A stretch of DNA of 64,000 nt from the NCBI GenBank assembly GCA_029194665.1, contig JARFXO010000001.1:1-64000 (forward strand), given 5' to 3'. Positions 19,488 to 28,236 of the stretch are shown piece by piece. Within the stretch, counting starts at the first letter, position 1; each line of letters starts with the position of its first letter. The notes below the pieces were generated by a model that did not search any database, was not told where the DNA came from, and saw nothing but the letters and a program-made list of their open reading frames with translations. The DNA is from Nitrospira sp. (lineage in GTDB: Bacteria > Nitrospirota > Nitrospiria > Nitrospirales > Nitrospiraceae). The translations under genes and the position numbers were made by a program.

Positions 19488-20792
19488 ATGTCTACGACTG
19501 CAGAACCACGCCTTGTACAACAGACGGAGGGTGCTCCTTGGGAGATCGAGGGGTATCTCAAAGTCGGTGGGTATGAAGCCTGGAAGCGTTGTGTCAAAGA
19601 ATTGAAGGCGGCTCAAGTTATTGATGAACTGAAGAAAGCCGGACTGAGAGGGCGAGGCGGAGCAGGGTTTCCGACGGGAATCAAATGGGACAAGGTTTTG
19701 AACCACCGAGTCCCAGAGCGATATTTTGTTTGTAATGCCGGTGAGCACGAGCCAGGCACGTTCAAAGACCGCTATCTATTGAAAACCTTGCCGCACCAAT
19801 TGATCGAAGGCTGTCTGATCGCGTCTCATACGGTGCAAGCGAAAGCGTCCTTCATTTACGTGAATCATGAGTACCATGAAGAGCAGCAGAATCTGAAGAA
19901 AGCTTTAGCACAAGCGAGAGAACGGGGACTTCTAGGGAAGAATGTGTTGGGCAGTGGAGTCGATGTTGAGCTGGAGGTCTTTGAAGGCCATGGTAGCTAC
20001 GTGGCCGGTGAAGAGACGGCCATGCTTGAGTCGATGCAGGGGCGCCCTGCGATGCCACGGCAGAAACCTCCATTTTATCCGACGGACTTCGGCCTGTATG
20101 GCAAGCCGACTCTCGTCAACAATGTGGAGACGTTGTGCAACATTCCTAGGATTCTTCACAAAGGCGCCGCGTGGTTTACTCAAGTTGGAACGGAGAAGTG
20201 TCCAGGAACAATGATGTTTTCATTGAGCGGCGCGATCAATCGTCCCGGCGTGTACGAGATGCCGATGGGTGTGACCATCCGTGATCTGATCGAGCAATGT
20301 GGTGGCGGAGTTCCCAATGGTCGCAAGATCAAGGCGGTCTTTCCCGGTGGTCCGGCGTTTTCCATGGTAACGGCTGATCAGCTCGATCTTCCCATGGACT
20401 TCGATTCGTTGAAGAAAGCTGGGACGGGGCTAGGATCGGCCGGTGTGATCATCGTCGATGATGCGACCTGTATGGTGGCCAAGACGTTGCACTTTTCAAA
20501 TTTTTTCAAGAACGAGAGTTGCGGGCAATGTCCCCCCTGTCGAATGGGGACCATCAATCTAGCTGCGCTGATGACTAAGATTGAATCGGGGCAGGGTACG
20601 CAAAAAGACTTGGACAGTCTGCTCCAACTGTGTGGATTCGTCAAAGGGACTGGGTACTGTACCCTCGTAACCGGAGCCTCAGTATTGGTGCAAAGTAGTT
20701 TGAAGCTGTTTCGTCACGAATATGAGGACCACATTCGGCTCCAGAGGTGTCCCTATCAGGAAGCGCCGGCGGGGATTGGTGCTCATTCTTAG
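19488..20792 (+). CDS. NuoF-like NADH-binding flavo-iron-sulfur subunit
   Basis: 434 aa. FMN/NADH motif GLRGRGGAGFPTGIKWDK, then NAGEHEPGTFKDR (most NuoF have NxDExEPGTFKDR, so the Asp is Gly here), GEETAMLESMQGRPAMPR and GKPTLVNNVETLCNIPRIL. The N3 [4Fe-4S] ligands are SCGQCPPCRMG plus the Cys of GTGYC. Family members (NuoF, HoxF, FdsB) move electrons between NADH and Fe-S acceptors. No nuoE or other complex I gene is adjacent; instead a [2Fe-2S] ferredoxin follows after 8 bases. This suggests a soluble NAD(P)H:ferredoxin-type oxidoreductase or a diaphorase module. Confidence 0.88.
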   Translation: MSTTAEPRLVQQTEGAPWEIEGYLKVGGYEAWKRCVKELKAAQVIDELKKAGLRGRGGAGFPTGIKWDKVLNHRVPERYFVCNAGEHEPGTFKDRYLLKTLPHQLIEGCLIASHTVQAKASFIYVNHEYHEEQQNLKKALAQARERGLLGKNVLGSGVDVELEVFEGHGSYVAGEETAMLESMQGRPAMPRQKPPFYPTDFGLYGKPTLVNNVETLCNIPRILHKGAAWFTQVGTEKCPGTMMFSLSGAINRPGVYEMPMGVTIRDLIEQCGGGVPNGRKIKAVFPGGPAFSMVTADQLDLPMDFDSLKKAGTGLGSAGVIIVDDATCMVAKTLHFSNFFKNESCGQCPPCRMGTINLAALMTKIESGQGTQKDLDSLLQLCGFVKGTGYCTLVTGASVLVQSSLKLFRHEYEDHIRLQRCPYQEAPAGIGAHS

Positions 20793-20800
20793 GAGGAGTC

Positions 20801-21136
20801 ATGCCACGGGTGACTTTTCTTCATTCGGACGGGCGAAGCGGGGAAGTAGAAGAGAATATTTCTCTCCTCGATGCCGCAAAAGAAGTGGGGTTCCGGTTGA
20901 ATCATGACTGTGGAGGAAATGCCTCCTGTACTACCTGCCGAGTGGAAGTTCAGATGGGGCATGAGCACCTCTCGGAGATCGATTTCGATGAGCAAGACTT
21001 GCTGGATCGAGAAGCCTTGACAGAGCCATGGCATCGCCTTGCCTGTCAGGCACGTGTCTTGGGGGATGTCGTCGTGCGCGTCCCAGAAACCAAATGGGAG
21101 AATCCGGCAACAGCGGCGACGGAAGCGCGGGGTTGA
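20801..21136 (+). CDS. [2Fe-2S] ferredoxin, adrenodoxin type
   Basis: 111 aa from the ATG at 20801, chosen because TAGGAGGAG lies just upstream; an in-frame start 54 bases earlier is inside the NuoF-like gene. Cluster ligands are C-x5-C-x2-C in DCGGNASCTTC plus the Cys of RLACQARV. It probably exchanges electrons with the NuoF-like protein encoded 8 bases upstream and is co-transcribed with it. Confidence 0.92.
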   Translation: MPRVTFLHSDGRSGEVEENISLLDAAKEVGFRLNHDCGGNASCTTCRVEVQMGHEHLSEIDFDEQDLLDREALTEPWHRLACQARVLGDVVVRVPETKWENPATAATEARG

Positions 21137-21212
21137 TATTCAAGAAACAGGTGTTAGACTAACGTTCTAACCCGTTGGTGCGGGTTGGACTGACCCATAG
21201 AGGAGGAAGGCG

Positions 21213-21533
21213 ATGGTTACAATTACGTCGGTGGCGGAACAGAAGATCAAGGAGTTGATGGCCGAGGAAAAAGACGTCGTCGGATTGCGGGTGTACGTCC
21301 GCGGCGGCGGGTGTCATGGCTATCAGTATGGGATGGCCTTTGAATCCAAAATGGCCGAAGACGATACCGTTATCGAAAAGGGTGAAGTGAAGCTCATTAT
21401 GGATTCTCAGAGCGCCCCATTGCTTCAAGGGGCGGAAGTCGACTATGTCGACAGCGTGCAAGGCTCAGGCTTTTCAATCAAGAATCCTCAGGCCAAAACG
21501 ACGTGCGGCTGCGGCAGCTCGTTTAGCGCGTAA
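21213..21533 (+). CDS. A-type iron-sulfur carrier (HesB/IscA/ErpA family)
   Basis: 106 aa. Three family cysteines are present: GGGCHGYQYGM and TTCGCGSSF. These proteins carry and insert Fe-S clusters. AGAGGAGGAAGGCG is an excellent binding site. It follows the ferredoxin by 76 bases on the same strand, so a role in maturing the NuoF-like/ferredoxin pair is plausible; a general ErpA role is equally possible. Confidence 0.93.
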   Translation: MVTITSVAEQKIKELMAEEKDVVGLRVYVRGGGCHGYQYGMAFESKMAEDDTVIEKGEVKLIMDSQSAPLLQGAEVDYVDSVQGSGFSIKNPQAKTTCGCGSSFSA

Positions 21534-21657
21534 CCTTGACCGCGGAAGCGTCGCCACGGGATCGTCGTAGAATGTCGGCAATGGACCTCCGGGTGAGGGC
21601 CGCTCATATCCTGAGTGGTCCTCACTGTTTACTCCACTCCAAGAGACACACAATCGA

Positions 21658-22062
21658 ATGTCACAGGTACATGTGACAAGACGGTATCGTTTTTGCGCTG
21701 CACACAGGCTTCACACCGACCTCCTCTCGGCCGAAGAAAATTGGGCTGCCTTCGGAAAATGTAATAATCCAAATGGTCATGGGCATAACTACGTTGTGCT
21801 GGTCACAATCAAGAGCGGAGCGGTGCAGGAATCGTGTGACCTTGATCGACTCGACCGGTTGGTTAACGAGAGGATCATCGATCGCTTCGATCATGTGGAC
21901 CTCAATCGTGACCCTGCGTTTGCCGAACTAACCACAACTGGAGAGAACATCGTCAAGCTAATTTGGGACATCCTGGAGCCGTTAGTGACTAACGGCTGTC
22001 TACAAAAGGTTGGAGTCATCGAGACCAGGGACAACTATTTCGAATACGCAGGCGTCACCTAA
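21658..22062 (+). CDS. 6-pyruvoyltetrahydropterin synthase (PTPS/QueD superfamily)
   Basis: 134 aa. The zinc and catalytic region reads CAAHRLH, then [14 protein letters not shown], with the late motif [13 protein letters not shown]. The [11 protein letters not shown] block is that of animal-type PTPS rather than the shorter E. coli QueD version. The substrate is 7,8-dihydroneopterin triphosphate, the product of GTP cyclohydrolase I encoded 17 bases downstream. PTPS activity would give 6-pyruvoyltetrahydropterin, a tetrahydrobiopterin precursor; QueD activity would give carboxytetrahydropterin for queuosine, and a queE gene occurs at 53558-54193. Which product is made cannot be settled by eye. 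Confidence 0.9.
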   Translation: MSQVHVTRRYRFCAAHRLHTDLLSAEENWAAFGKCNNPNGHGHNYVVLVTIKSGAVQESCDLDRLDRLVNERIIDRFDHVDLNRDPAFAELTTTGENIVKLIWDILEPLVTNGCLQKVGVIETRDNYFEYAGVT

Positions 22063-22079
22063 GGCGACGAGGAAGCGCG

Positions 22080-22727
22080 GTGAATAAGCAACCGAAGAGA
22101 GAGAGGAGACGGGAATCGCTGGAAGACAGCAGCGGGAGTAGAAAGCCCGCGGATCTACCGGTGCTCCAATCACTGGTCACAGAGATGCTGCTCGCCTTAG
22201 GGGAGAAACCGAGTCGTAATGGGCTACTCAAAACACCGGAGCGTGTTGCCAACGCGCTGGCCTTCATGACGCAGGGCTACCAGCGCAATATCGACCATCT
22301 GTTGAACGGCGCCCTCTTTCCGATCGAGTACGACGAAATGGTCATAGTCAAAGACATCGATTTCTTCAGCATGTGTGAACACCACCTGCTCCCATTTTTC
22401 GGCAGAGTGCACGTCGGGTACTTGCCCAACAAGAAAGTCGTCGGTCTTAGCAAGATCCCCAGAATCGTCGATATGTTCGCGAGGCGACTACAAGTTCAGG
22501 AACGGTTGACGGTTCAAATCGCCGAAACGTTGAGCACCAAGCTGAATGCACATGGCGTCGGGGTCGTCGCCGAAGCACGACACCTTTGCATGATGATGCG
22601 CGGGGTGGAAAAACAGAACACGGTCGCCGTCACCAGCTCCATGTTGGGAGCGTTTCGCAGCCAATCACAGACTCGCGAGGAGTTTTTGAAACTGATTCGA
22701 CGTGGTAGCGTCGGCGATCCCGAGTGA
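22080..22727 (+). CDS. folE: GTP cyclohydrolase I
   Basis: 215 aa with a GTG start preceded by GAGGAAGCGC. The zinc/active-site segment [37 protein letters not shown] and [13 protein letters not shown] are all intact. It converts GTP to dihydroneopterin triphosphate for folate, pterin and deazaguanine pathways. The first ~35 residues are charged and probably disordered. Pairing with PTPS suggests channelling into one pterin branch. Confidence 0.96.
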   Translation: MNKQPKRERRRESLEDSSGSRKPADLPVLQSLVTEMLLALGEKPSRNGLLKTPERVANALAFMTQGYQRNIDHLLNGALFPIEYDEMVIVKDIDFFSMCEHHLLPFFGRVHVGYLPNKKVVGLSKIPRIVDMFARRLQVQERLTVQIAETLSTKLNAHGVGVVAEARHLCMMMRGVEKQNTVAVTSSMLGAFRSQSQTREEFLKLIRRGSVGDPE

Positions 22728-22759
22728 TGGTTTGCTGAGTGCCCGCTCAGCCACCTCGT

Positions 22760-23587
22760 TTATCTTGTGACATCCGACACAAAAGAGTGGACGGTTTCGT
22801 TGAACAGGTCGGGTTGTTCCAGATTCGAAAGATGGGCGGCGCCTGGAATAATGGTCAAGCGGGCATTGATGATTTTGTCTGCCATAACCTTCGCGTCGGA
22901 TGGTGGGGTGGGCAGATCTAGGCTACCGACGATAATTTGAACAGGACATGCCATCCTTGTGAGAAGAGGGATGGAATCTGGCCTCTCAGCCATCGCCATT
23001 AAGGCGCCCGCTATACCGCTGACTTGGTTGCCCTCGATCATCGCACGCACGCGTTGAACCAGCTCCAGCCTCGTCTGGATCGTTGCGGGACTTAGCAGCT
23101 TGGGAATCATGACGTCAGCGATCGCCCGCGCACCTTGTTTGTACGCAATCCGAGCCATGTCGAACCGCGCCTGTTTCCCTTCGTCTGTATCCGCTTGGGC
23201 TCTCGTGTCGGCCAAAACCAGTCCTTTCACACGCTCGGCATATTTCCTATACAATGCGAAGAGAATGTACCCTCCCATGGAAAGTCCGACGAAGACGGCC
23301 TGCTGGATCGACAGATAATCAAGCAGAGCGCGTACATCATCAGCTGCTTGGTTGAGAGAATAATGCCAGAGGGGTGCATCGGACTCGCCATGCCCGCGCA
23401 GGTCGATCGTAACGACTCGGTGCTGGGATGAAAGCGCGTTCTCCTGGTCCGCCCACATGGTCCGGTTGAGCGGAAAGGCATGGAGAAAGACAAGGGGAAG
23501 GCCGGTTCCCTGATCATTGAAGGCGAGGGTGATGCCGTTGATGTTGCCTTGCACGACCTTCTCCGTAGGCTGAGGTGTTCGTACCAC
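22760..23587 (-). CDS. Alpha/beta hydrolase
   Basis: 275 aa. Oxyanion region FLHAFPLNRTMW, nucleophile elbow GLSMGGY, catalytic Asp in VGSLDLPTPP and His in GAAHLSNLEQP complete the triad. The fold and length resemble BioH/3-oxoadipate enol-lactonase-type esterases, but the substrate cannot be assigned. It is convergent with folE and divergent from rarA. Confidence 0.9.
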   Translation of the reverse strand: MVRTPQPTEKVVQGNINGITLAFNDQGTGLPLVFLHAFPLNRTMWADQENALSSQHRVVTIDLRGHGESDAPLWHYSLNQAADDVRALLDYLSIQQAVFVGLSMGGYILFALYRKYAERVKGLVLADTRAQADTDEGKQARFDMARIAYKQGARAIADVMIPKLLSPATIQTRLELVQRVRAMIEGNQVSGIAGALMAMAERPDSIPLLTRMACPVQIIVGSLDLPTPPSDAKVMADKIINARLTIIPGAAHLSNLEQPDLFNETVHSFVSDVTR

Positions 23588-23666
23588 TGACTGTCTGCAG
23601 GGTCAAGAGGTCATTTGCGATCATGCCAAGCGGCGTATACAATCCCCGCGATTCTCAAGGAGTGAA

Positions 23667-24962
23667 ATGAGCCCCTCTCGTGATCAGACTCCTGATCTAT
23701 TCACCTCTCACGACCATGAAGATATGGTCGTAGCCCCGCTCGCCGAACGGATGCGGCCGCAGCAGTTTGGGGATTTTGTAGGGCAAGATGACATCACGGC
23801 GCAGGATCGACCGCTGCGGCGGGCCATCGAGTCCGATCAGCTCTCGTCCACGATCTTCTGGGGACCACCCGGATCAGGGAAGACGACGCTAGGTCATCTC
23901 ATTGCCCGGCATACGAAGGGGCAGTTTGTTCCATTCTCGGCTGTGACCAGCGGCGTACCCGAGTTGCGCACGATCCTCAAGGGGGCCGAGCAGCGCCGAG
24001 CGGTCAGCGGGCAGCGGACCATCTTATTCGTGGATGAAATCCACCGCTTTAACAAGGCACAGCAAGACGCGTTTCTTCCGTATGTCGAACGTGGCACTAT
24101 CATTCTCGTCGGGGCGACCACGGAGAATCCTTCCTTCGAGGTCATCAGCCCGCTACTGTCGCGGTCGCTGGTTGTTGTCCTCAAACCGCTTACTGAGGAG
24201 GCGTTAGGTCTGATTCTTGATCGCGCGCTCGCCGACGTCGGCCGAGGTCTAGGTGAGTACAAAGCGCAGCTCTCGCCGGAGGCCAGGCAGCGGCTGATCT
24301 CGTTCAGCAATGGTGATGCACGGGCGGTGCTCACATCGTTGGACTTCGTGGTAACGCAAGCGTCTGCTGGACCCGATGGCAGGCGTGTGATCGATAAAGC
24401 GAAGGTGGAAGCCGCGTTGGGAAGGAAGGTGCTGAGGTACGACAAGGCCGGCGAAGAACACTACAACATCATCTCGGCCTACATTAAAAGCCTTCGGGAT
24501 TCCGATGCGAACGGGGCGCTCTATTGGCTCGCCCGTATGCTGGAAGCCGGCGAAGATCCGAAATTCATCGCGAGGCGGATGGTGATCTTTGCATCCGAGG
24601 ATATCGGCAATGCCGACCCCTTCGCACTGATAATCGTCATGTCGGTCGCGCAGGCCGTTCAATTCGTGGGGTTGCCTGAAGCGCAGATCAATCTGGCTCA
24701 AGGCACGACGTATCTCGCTTCGCGACCCAAAGACAACGCGTCGTATGTCGGTCTGTTGGAGGCCCTCCAGGACGTCAAAGCCCATGGAAATCTTGGAGTT
24801 CCCCTGCATCTTCGGAATGCCGTGACCCCGCTGATGAAGGGATTAGGGTATGGGCAGGAGTATCGTTATGTCCACGATGACCCATCGGCACGAACTGAAC
24901 AAACCCACCTACCACCACCACTGAAAGATCGACGGTATTACCGCCCGAAGCCGCGGGAATAG
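23667..24962 (+). CDS. rarA: Replication-associated recombination protein A
   Basis: 431 aa. AAA+ ATPase of the RarA/MgsA/WRNIP1 family: ERMRPQQFGDFVGQDD, Walker A GPPGSGKTT, Walker B ILFVDEIHRFNKAQQD, sensor GATTENPSF, then the C-terminal tetramerisation domain with YIKSLRDSDANGALYWLARM and RRMVIFASEDIGNADP. It acts at stalled replication forks. An in-frame ATG follows AAGGAGTGAA, a strong binding site. Confidence 0.96.
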   Translation: MSPSRDQTPDLFTSHDHEDMVVAPLAERMRPQQFGDFVGQDDITAQDRPLRRAIESDQLSSTIFWGPPGSGKTTLGHLIARHTKGQFVPFSAVTSGVPELRTILKGAEQRRAVSGQRTILFVDEIHRFNKAQQDAFLPYVERGTIILVGATTENPSFEVISPLLSRSLVVVLKPLTEEALGLILDRALADVGRGLGEYKAQLSPEARQRLISFSNGDARAVLTSLDFVVTQASAGPDGRRVIDKAKVEAALGRKVLRYDKAGEEHYNIISAYIKSLRDSDANGALYWLARMLEAGEDPKFIARRMVIFASEDIGNADPFALIIVMSVAQAVQFVGLPEAQINLAQGTTYLASRPKDNASYVGLLEALQDVKAHGNLGVPLHLRNAVTPLMKGLGYGQEYRYVHDDPSARTEQTHLPPPLKDRRYYRPKPRE

Positions 24963-24999
24963 GGCCAATTATCCTCTTTTACTTTGTAGTCTAATCGGT

Positions 25000-25005
25000 T
25001 ATACT
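25000..25005 (+). promoter_or_regulatory. -10 box immediately before a PilZ gene
   Basis: TATACT ends 7 bases before the ATG of the PilZ gene at 25013, with a weak T-rich -35 (TTTTAC, 24977-24982) at 17-base spacing. If used, the transcript would begin at or next to the start codon, giving a leaderless mRNA; no ribosome binding site is visible. Confidence 0.4.
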
Positions 25006-25012
25006 TAGAGCG

Positions 25013-25405
25013 ATGAAGCGAGTAGAAGGAAAATCGCCAGTTGGCGTGGCTGCACTGAGCGAGCGGAGGAAGTTTGTCCGGGCGACGTTGGTCGGCTCCG
25101 CCTTGGTGTCGCCGAAAAGCGGCGGGCGCGCCTGTACCGCCGTCCTGGATAATGTAAACAAGATCGGGGCCGGTCTTCACACCAAAGATCGCTTCCCTCC
25201 GAATGAAAAGGTTACTGTTTCGCTCGCCTTCCTCGATTCCGATCGAGTCGAGCAACAGGAAAAGCTCGACGGAACCGTCGCCTGGGTCAAGCCTTGGGGC
25301 AAGAAAGGTTTCTTGATCGGAGTTGTGTGGGACGAATTGGTGACGAAAGAGAAGAACCGCTGGCTGTATTACTACCTCGAGGAAACCCTCAAGGCCTCTG
25401 TTTAA
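25013..25405 (+). CDS. PilZ-domain protein
   Basis: 130 aa. The c-di-GMP signature is recognisable: ERRKFVRA (RxxxR) at ~17-24 and DNVNKIGAGL (D/NxSxxG-like, Asn for the usual Ser) at ~46-55, followed by beta-barrel strands ending with GTVAWVKPWGKKGFLIGVVW. It may bind c-di-GMP, although the second motif is imperfect. It stands alone between rarA and the ABC-F gene. Confidence 0.85.
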   Translation: MKRVEGKSPVGVAALSERRKFVRATLVGSALVSPKSGGRACTAVLDNVNKIGAGLHTKDRFPPNEKVTVSLAFLDSDRVEQQEKLDGTVAWVKPWGKKGFLIGVVWDELVTKEKNRWLYYYLEETLKASV

Positions 25406-25473
25406 GGTTCTCTTCCACAACACCATCGCGCCATTGATGAACACCAGCGTGCCGACCTATATGGAAGGCCGCG

Positions 25474-27321
25474 CTAAGCCAGCGACACGAGCTGTCGTTT
25501 TACATTTTCTAATTCTGCAGACAGCGATTCCCAGCGCGAGGTCAGTCGTTCGAGATCACGCTTCCAGGCCGCTTGTTCTTGATGCAGGAGGTTCCAACGA
25601 TCGAACTCGGCGTAGAGAGTCGAATCGGCCAACTCCGCTTCGCGCGCCTTGATCTTGGTCTCGGCCTCGGTAATTTCTGCTTCCGCTCGGGACACCTGCT
25701 TTTCCAAGCGTGCCTGGGTTTTGGTTAGATCGCGTCGCTCTCCTCCCCGCCCTTTTGGCTGGACTTGCTGGGCCATCGCGCGTGTAGGGCCGGAAGCAGA
25801 TGGTTTTGCGGTTCCCTCGAGTTCTTCGCTTGTTTCCTTTATCGATTCGAACTCTTGAGCCTTCTTCCACAGGTAGTACTCATAATCACCAATAAAATTT
25901 CGAGCCTGACCCCCTTCGATTTCGACGACCCTGGTGGCGATGCGCGCAAGAAACGTCGGATCATGGGAAATGAAGAGGATGGTCCCTGGGAATTCAGCCA
26001 GTGCATCAGTGAGCACATCCACCGAGGCCGGATCCAAATGGTTCGTCGGCTCGTCGAGAAGCAACGTATTCGCCGGTTCAACCAACATGCGGGCTAAGGC
26101 GACCCGGTTCCGCTCGCCGCCGCTCAGGGCCTTGATCGGCTTTTTCTGATCTTGTCCTGAGAACAAGAAGGCACCGGCGATTCCTCGTAGAAAATTCATT
26201 TCCGCATGTCTCGTGACTTCTTCGAGTGACTCAAGAATCGAGTGCTCTGGGTTCAAAGTCTCCGCTTGATGTTGCGCAAAGTAGTGCAAGGTGACTCCGT
26301 GCCCTACCGTTCTGGTGCCGGTATCCAGTGGGAGTACGCCCGCGAGCATCTTCAGAAGAGTGCTTTTTCCCGCCCCGTTTTCACCGACCAGCGCGATACG
26401 TTGGCCCCGCTCCACGGAAAAATCGAGGGTTTTGTAGACCACCTTTTCACCATAGCGCTTACTAGCTCCGGCTAGATCCAATACCTGGCGGCCGCTCGCT
26501 GAGGGAAGGGGAAACCGGAACTTGACCCGCTTTGGATCTCGTTGGATTTCAATCCGCTTGACCTTTTCAAGCTGTTTGAGACGCGATTGAACCTGGCTGG
26601 CCTTGTTGGCCTGGTACCGGAAGCGATCGACGAACTTCTGAACGCGGGCAATCTCTTTGGACTGTCGAGCCGCCGAGGCTTGTAGCTGGGAATCCCGCTC
26701 CGCTTTCAACTTGCGGAAGAGGGAATAGTTGCCTCGGTACTCCTCGATCTTGTGATGCCGTAGTTCCCAGATGTGCGTGACCACACGGTCCAGAAAAGCG
26801 GTATCGTGGCTGATGATCAGGAGCGTCATGCCGGATTGGAGCAGAAACTGCTCGAACCAACGCTGAGTCGGCTTATCCAAGTGGTTGGTCGGCTCGTCCA
26901 GCATGAGCACATCTGGGTTCGATAGAAGCAGATGGGCCAGCGCGACCCGCATTCGGTAGCCTCCGGACAGTTTCTCGACAAGCCGATCAAAATCGACTTC
27001 CGTAAAGCCCAGCCCCATCAAGATGCGCTTGGCTTCGTGTTCAGGGTACTCATCGCGATGCGCAGCATCGAGGACGGTCTTTCCGGTAATCGTTTCGAGT
27101 TCTTGTGGAAGGTAACCGATCCGGAGCCGAGGCCGCTTGCGGATCGAGCCTTTGTCCGGCGACTCTTCACCAAGAACCATCCGAAAGAGCGTCGTTTTTC
27201 CGGCGCCGTTCGGGCCAACCAAGCCCACTCGCGAATTCGGGCGAAGATGCGCGGAGGCTTCAGTGAGCAGCAGCTTCGTGGAATATTGCTTGCTGATGGA
27301 TTCAATTTGGAGCATCGACAC
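25474..27321 (-). CDS. ABC-F family ATPase
   Basis: 615 aa with two ABC cassettes and no membrane segments. Cassette 1: GPNGAGKTT, LSGGYRMRVALA, VLMLDEPTNHLD. Cassette 2: GENGAGKST, LSGGERNRVALA, LLLDEPTNHLD. A charged linker of ~80 residues separates them (residues ~200-275), and a C-terminal coiled coil (~540-615) follows a disordered region. This architecture matches the Uup/YheS-like groups of ribosome-associated translation factors; which subgroup is unclear. Confidence 0.93.
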   Translation of the reverse strand: MSMLQIESISKQYSTKLLLTEASAHLRPNSRVGLVGPNGAGKTTLFRMVLGEESPDKGSIRKRPRLRIGYLPQELETITGKTVLDAAHRDEYPEHEAKRILMGLGFTEVDFDRLVEKLSGGYRMRVALAHLLLSNPDVLMLDEPTNHLDKPTQRWFEQFLLQSGMTLLIISHDTAFLDRVVTHIWELRHHKIEEYRGNYSLFRKLKAERDSQLQASAARQSKEIARVQKFVDRFRYQANKASQVQSRLKQLEKVKRIEIQRDPKRVKFRFPLPSASGRQVLDLAGASKRYGEKVVYKTLDFSVERGQRIALVGENGAGKSTLLKMLAGVLPLDTGTRTVGHGVTLHYFAQHQAETLNPEHSILESLEEVTRHAEMNFLRGIAGAFLFSGQDQKKPIKALSGGERNRVALARMLVEPANTLLLDEPTNHLDPASVDVLTDALAEFPGTILFISHDPTFLARIATRVVEIEGGQARNFIGDYEYYLWKKAQEFESIKETSEELEGTAKPSASGPTRAMAQQVQPKGRGGERRDLTKTQARLEKQVSRAEAEITEAETKIKAREAELADSTLYAEFDRWNLLHQEQAAWKRDLERLTSRWESLSAELENVKRQLVSLA

Positions 27322-27634
27322 AAACCTTCCGTGTGAAATCGGACGACTGGGTCACCCGAGATGAGCTCGAAGGAAGTGAACGGTTAGGAGGTTGGGAGGC
27401 GGGGCAATGTGATGAAATTAAACAGAGTAAACATTCTAGAATCCGAATCTTTGGACAATGGAGGCGCTCATCCCCCCGAGAGGATTACGATCTATCTCAC
27501 AAGAGCGGCCCGCGCCCGCAAGCGGAACGTTTATGAATGCCAACGTGGGTTGAAGACTCTTTCCGATCGCGCCAATTACGATACTGTGAAACTTAGCGAT
27601 CGACTCAACCGATTATCAGAAAACTGCAAAACAC
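27322..27634. other. Intergenic stretch upstream of the ABC-F gene
   Basis: No convincing gene or RNA. A plus-strand open frame from 27409 continues into the antisense of tRNA-Ala and is judged spurious. The promoter of the minus-strand ABC-F gene should lie near 27330-27400. Confidence 0.5.
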
Positions 27635-27696
27635 TTGTGGGTTTTATCCGTCGGCACAATTACGAAAAACCTCAAAATAGCCGACGGTACGCACAA
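27635..27696. repeat. Nested inverted repeat beside tRNA-Ala
   Basis: CCGTCGGC (27648-27655) and GCCGACGG (27680-27687) form a perfect 8-base stem with a 24-base A/T-rich loop, and outer arms TTGTG/CACAA add a second stem. It lies 10 bases past the 3' end of tRNA-Ala in that gene's direction, so a 3' processing or termination structure is possible. Confidence 0.45.
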
Positions 27697-27705
27697 AGTG
27701 CGGGT

Positions 27706-27781
27706 TGGTGGAGCTGGCCGGGATTGAACCGGCGACCTCGTGAATGCCATTCACGCGCGCTCCCAACTGCGCCACAGCCCC
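27706..27781 (-). tRNA. tRNA-Ala (anticodon GGC)
   Basis: 76 bases with encoded CCA. Acceptor arm GGGGCTG pairs with CAGCTCC (one G-U), anticodon stem CGTGA/TCACG encloses ATGGCAT, giving GGC for GCC codons, and the T-loop is GGTTCAATCC. Discriminator A as expected for alanine. Confidence 0.95.
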
Positions 27782-27916
27782 AGTCTAGAATAATTCAGAG
27801 CGCTAAATTAATATAGAAAATGCAGTATCGCACCGACTTTGCGCATGCTAACACGCAGCTTAGAGTCAGTCAATCGACCAATCGACGACGCAATTCGGCA
27901 CAAACGATGCGTCACC

Positions 27917-27945
27917 TTGCCGGTCATGAACACGCATGCTAAGAT
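27917..27945 (+). promoter_or_regulatory. Promoter for tRNA-Ser
   Basis: TTGCCG (27917-27922) and TAAGAT (27940-27945) with an exact 17-base spacer; the predicted start near 27952 is 18 bases before the mature tRNA end. Confidence 0.5.
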
Positions 27946-27969
27946 ACCGCGCTTTTCACTTCTCGATGC

Positions 27970-28059
<90 letters not shown>

Positions 28060-28176
28060 AACCGCACTTCGTGTGTACCGCCCGCTCTTTATTCGGTGCA
28101 TCGTAATTTCTGCGGGCAGATAGATGCCTGAAGTGTTGACGGTGTTGGAGGGTCTAGGAGGTTGAAGAACAACCAT

Positions 28177-28209
28177 CCGTTCGCCCTAAGGTTCTCGAAG
28201 GATGAACGG
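28177..28209. repeat. REP-like palindromic element 1
   Basis: CCGTTC...GAACGG ends enclose CTAAGGTTCTCGAAGGAT. The sequence resembles the short extragenic palindromes with CCGTTCGCCCTGAG-type cores that are dispersed in many bacterial genomes. It sits 34 bases before a second such element. Confidence 0.5.
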
Positions 28210-28236
28210 AGCGGTCCTTGAATATCCTGAGGTTTT

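Noticed and set aside
27409-27816. 135-codon open frame upstream of and across tRNA-Ala
   Set aside because: Its C-terminal part is the antisense translation of the tRNA (WSWPGLNRRPRE type), a well-known spurious product.
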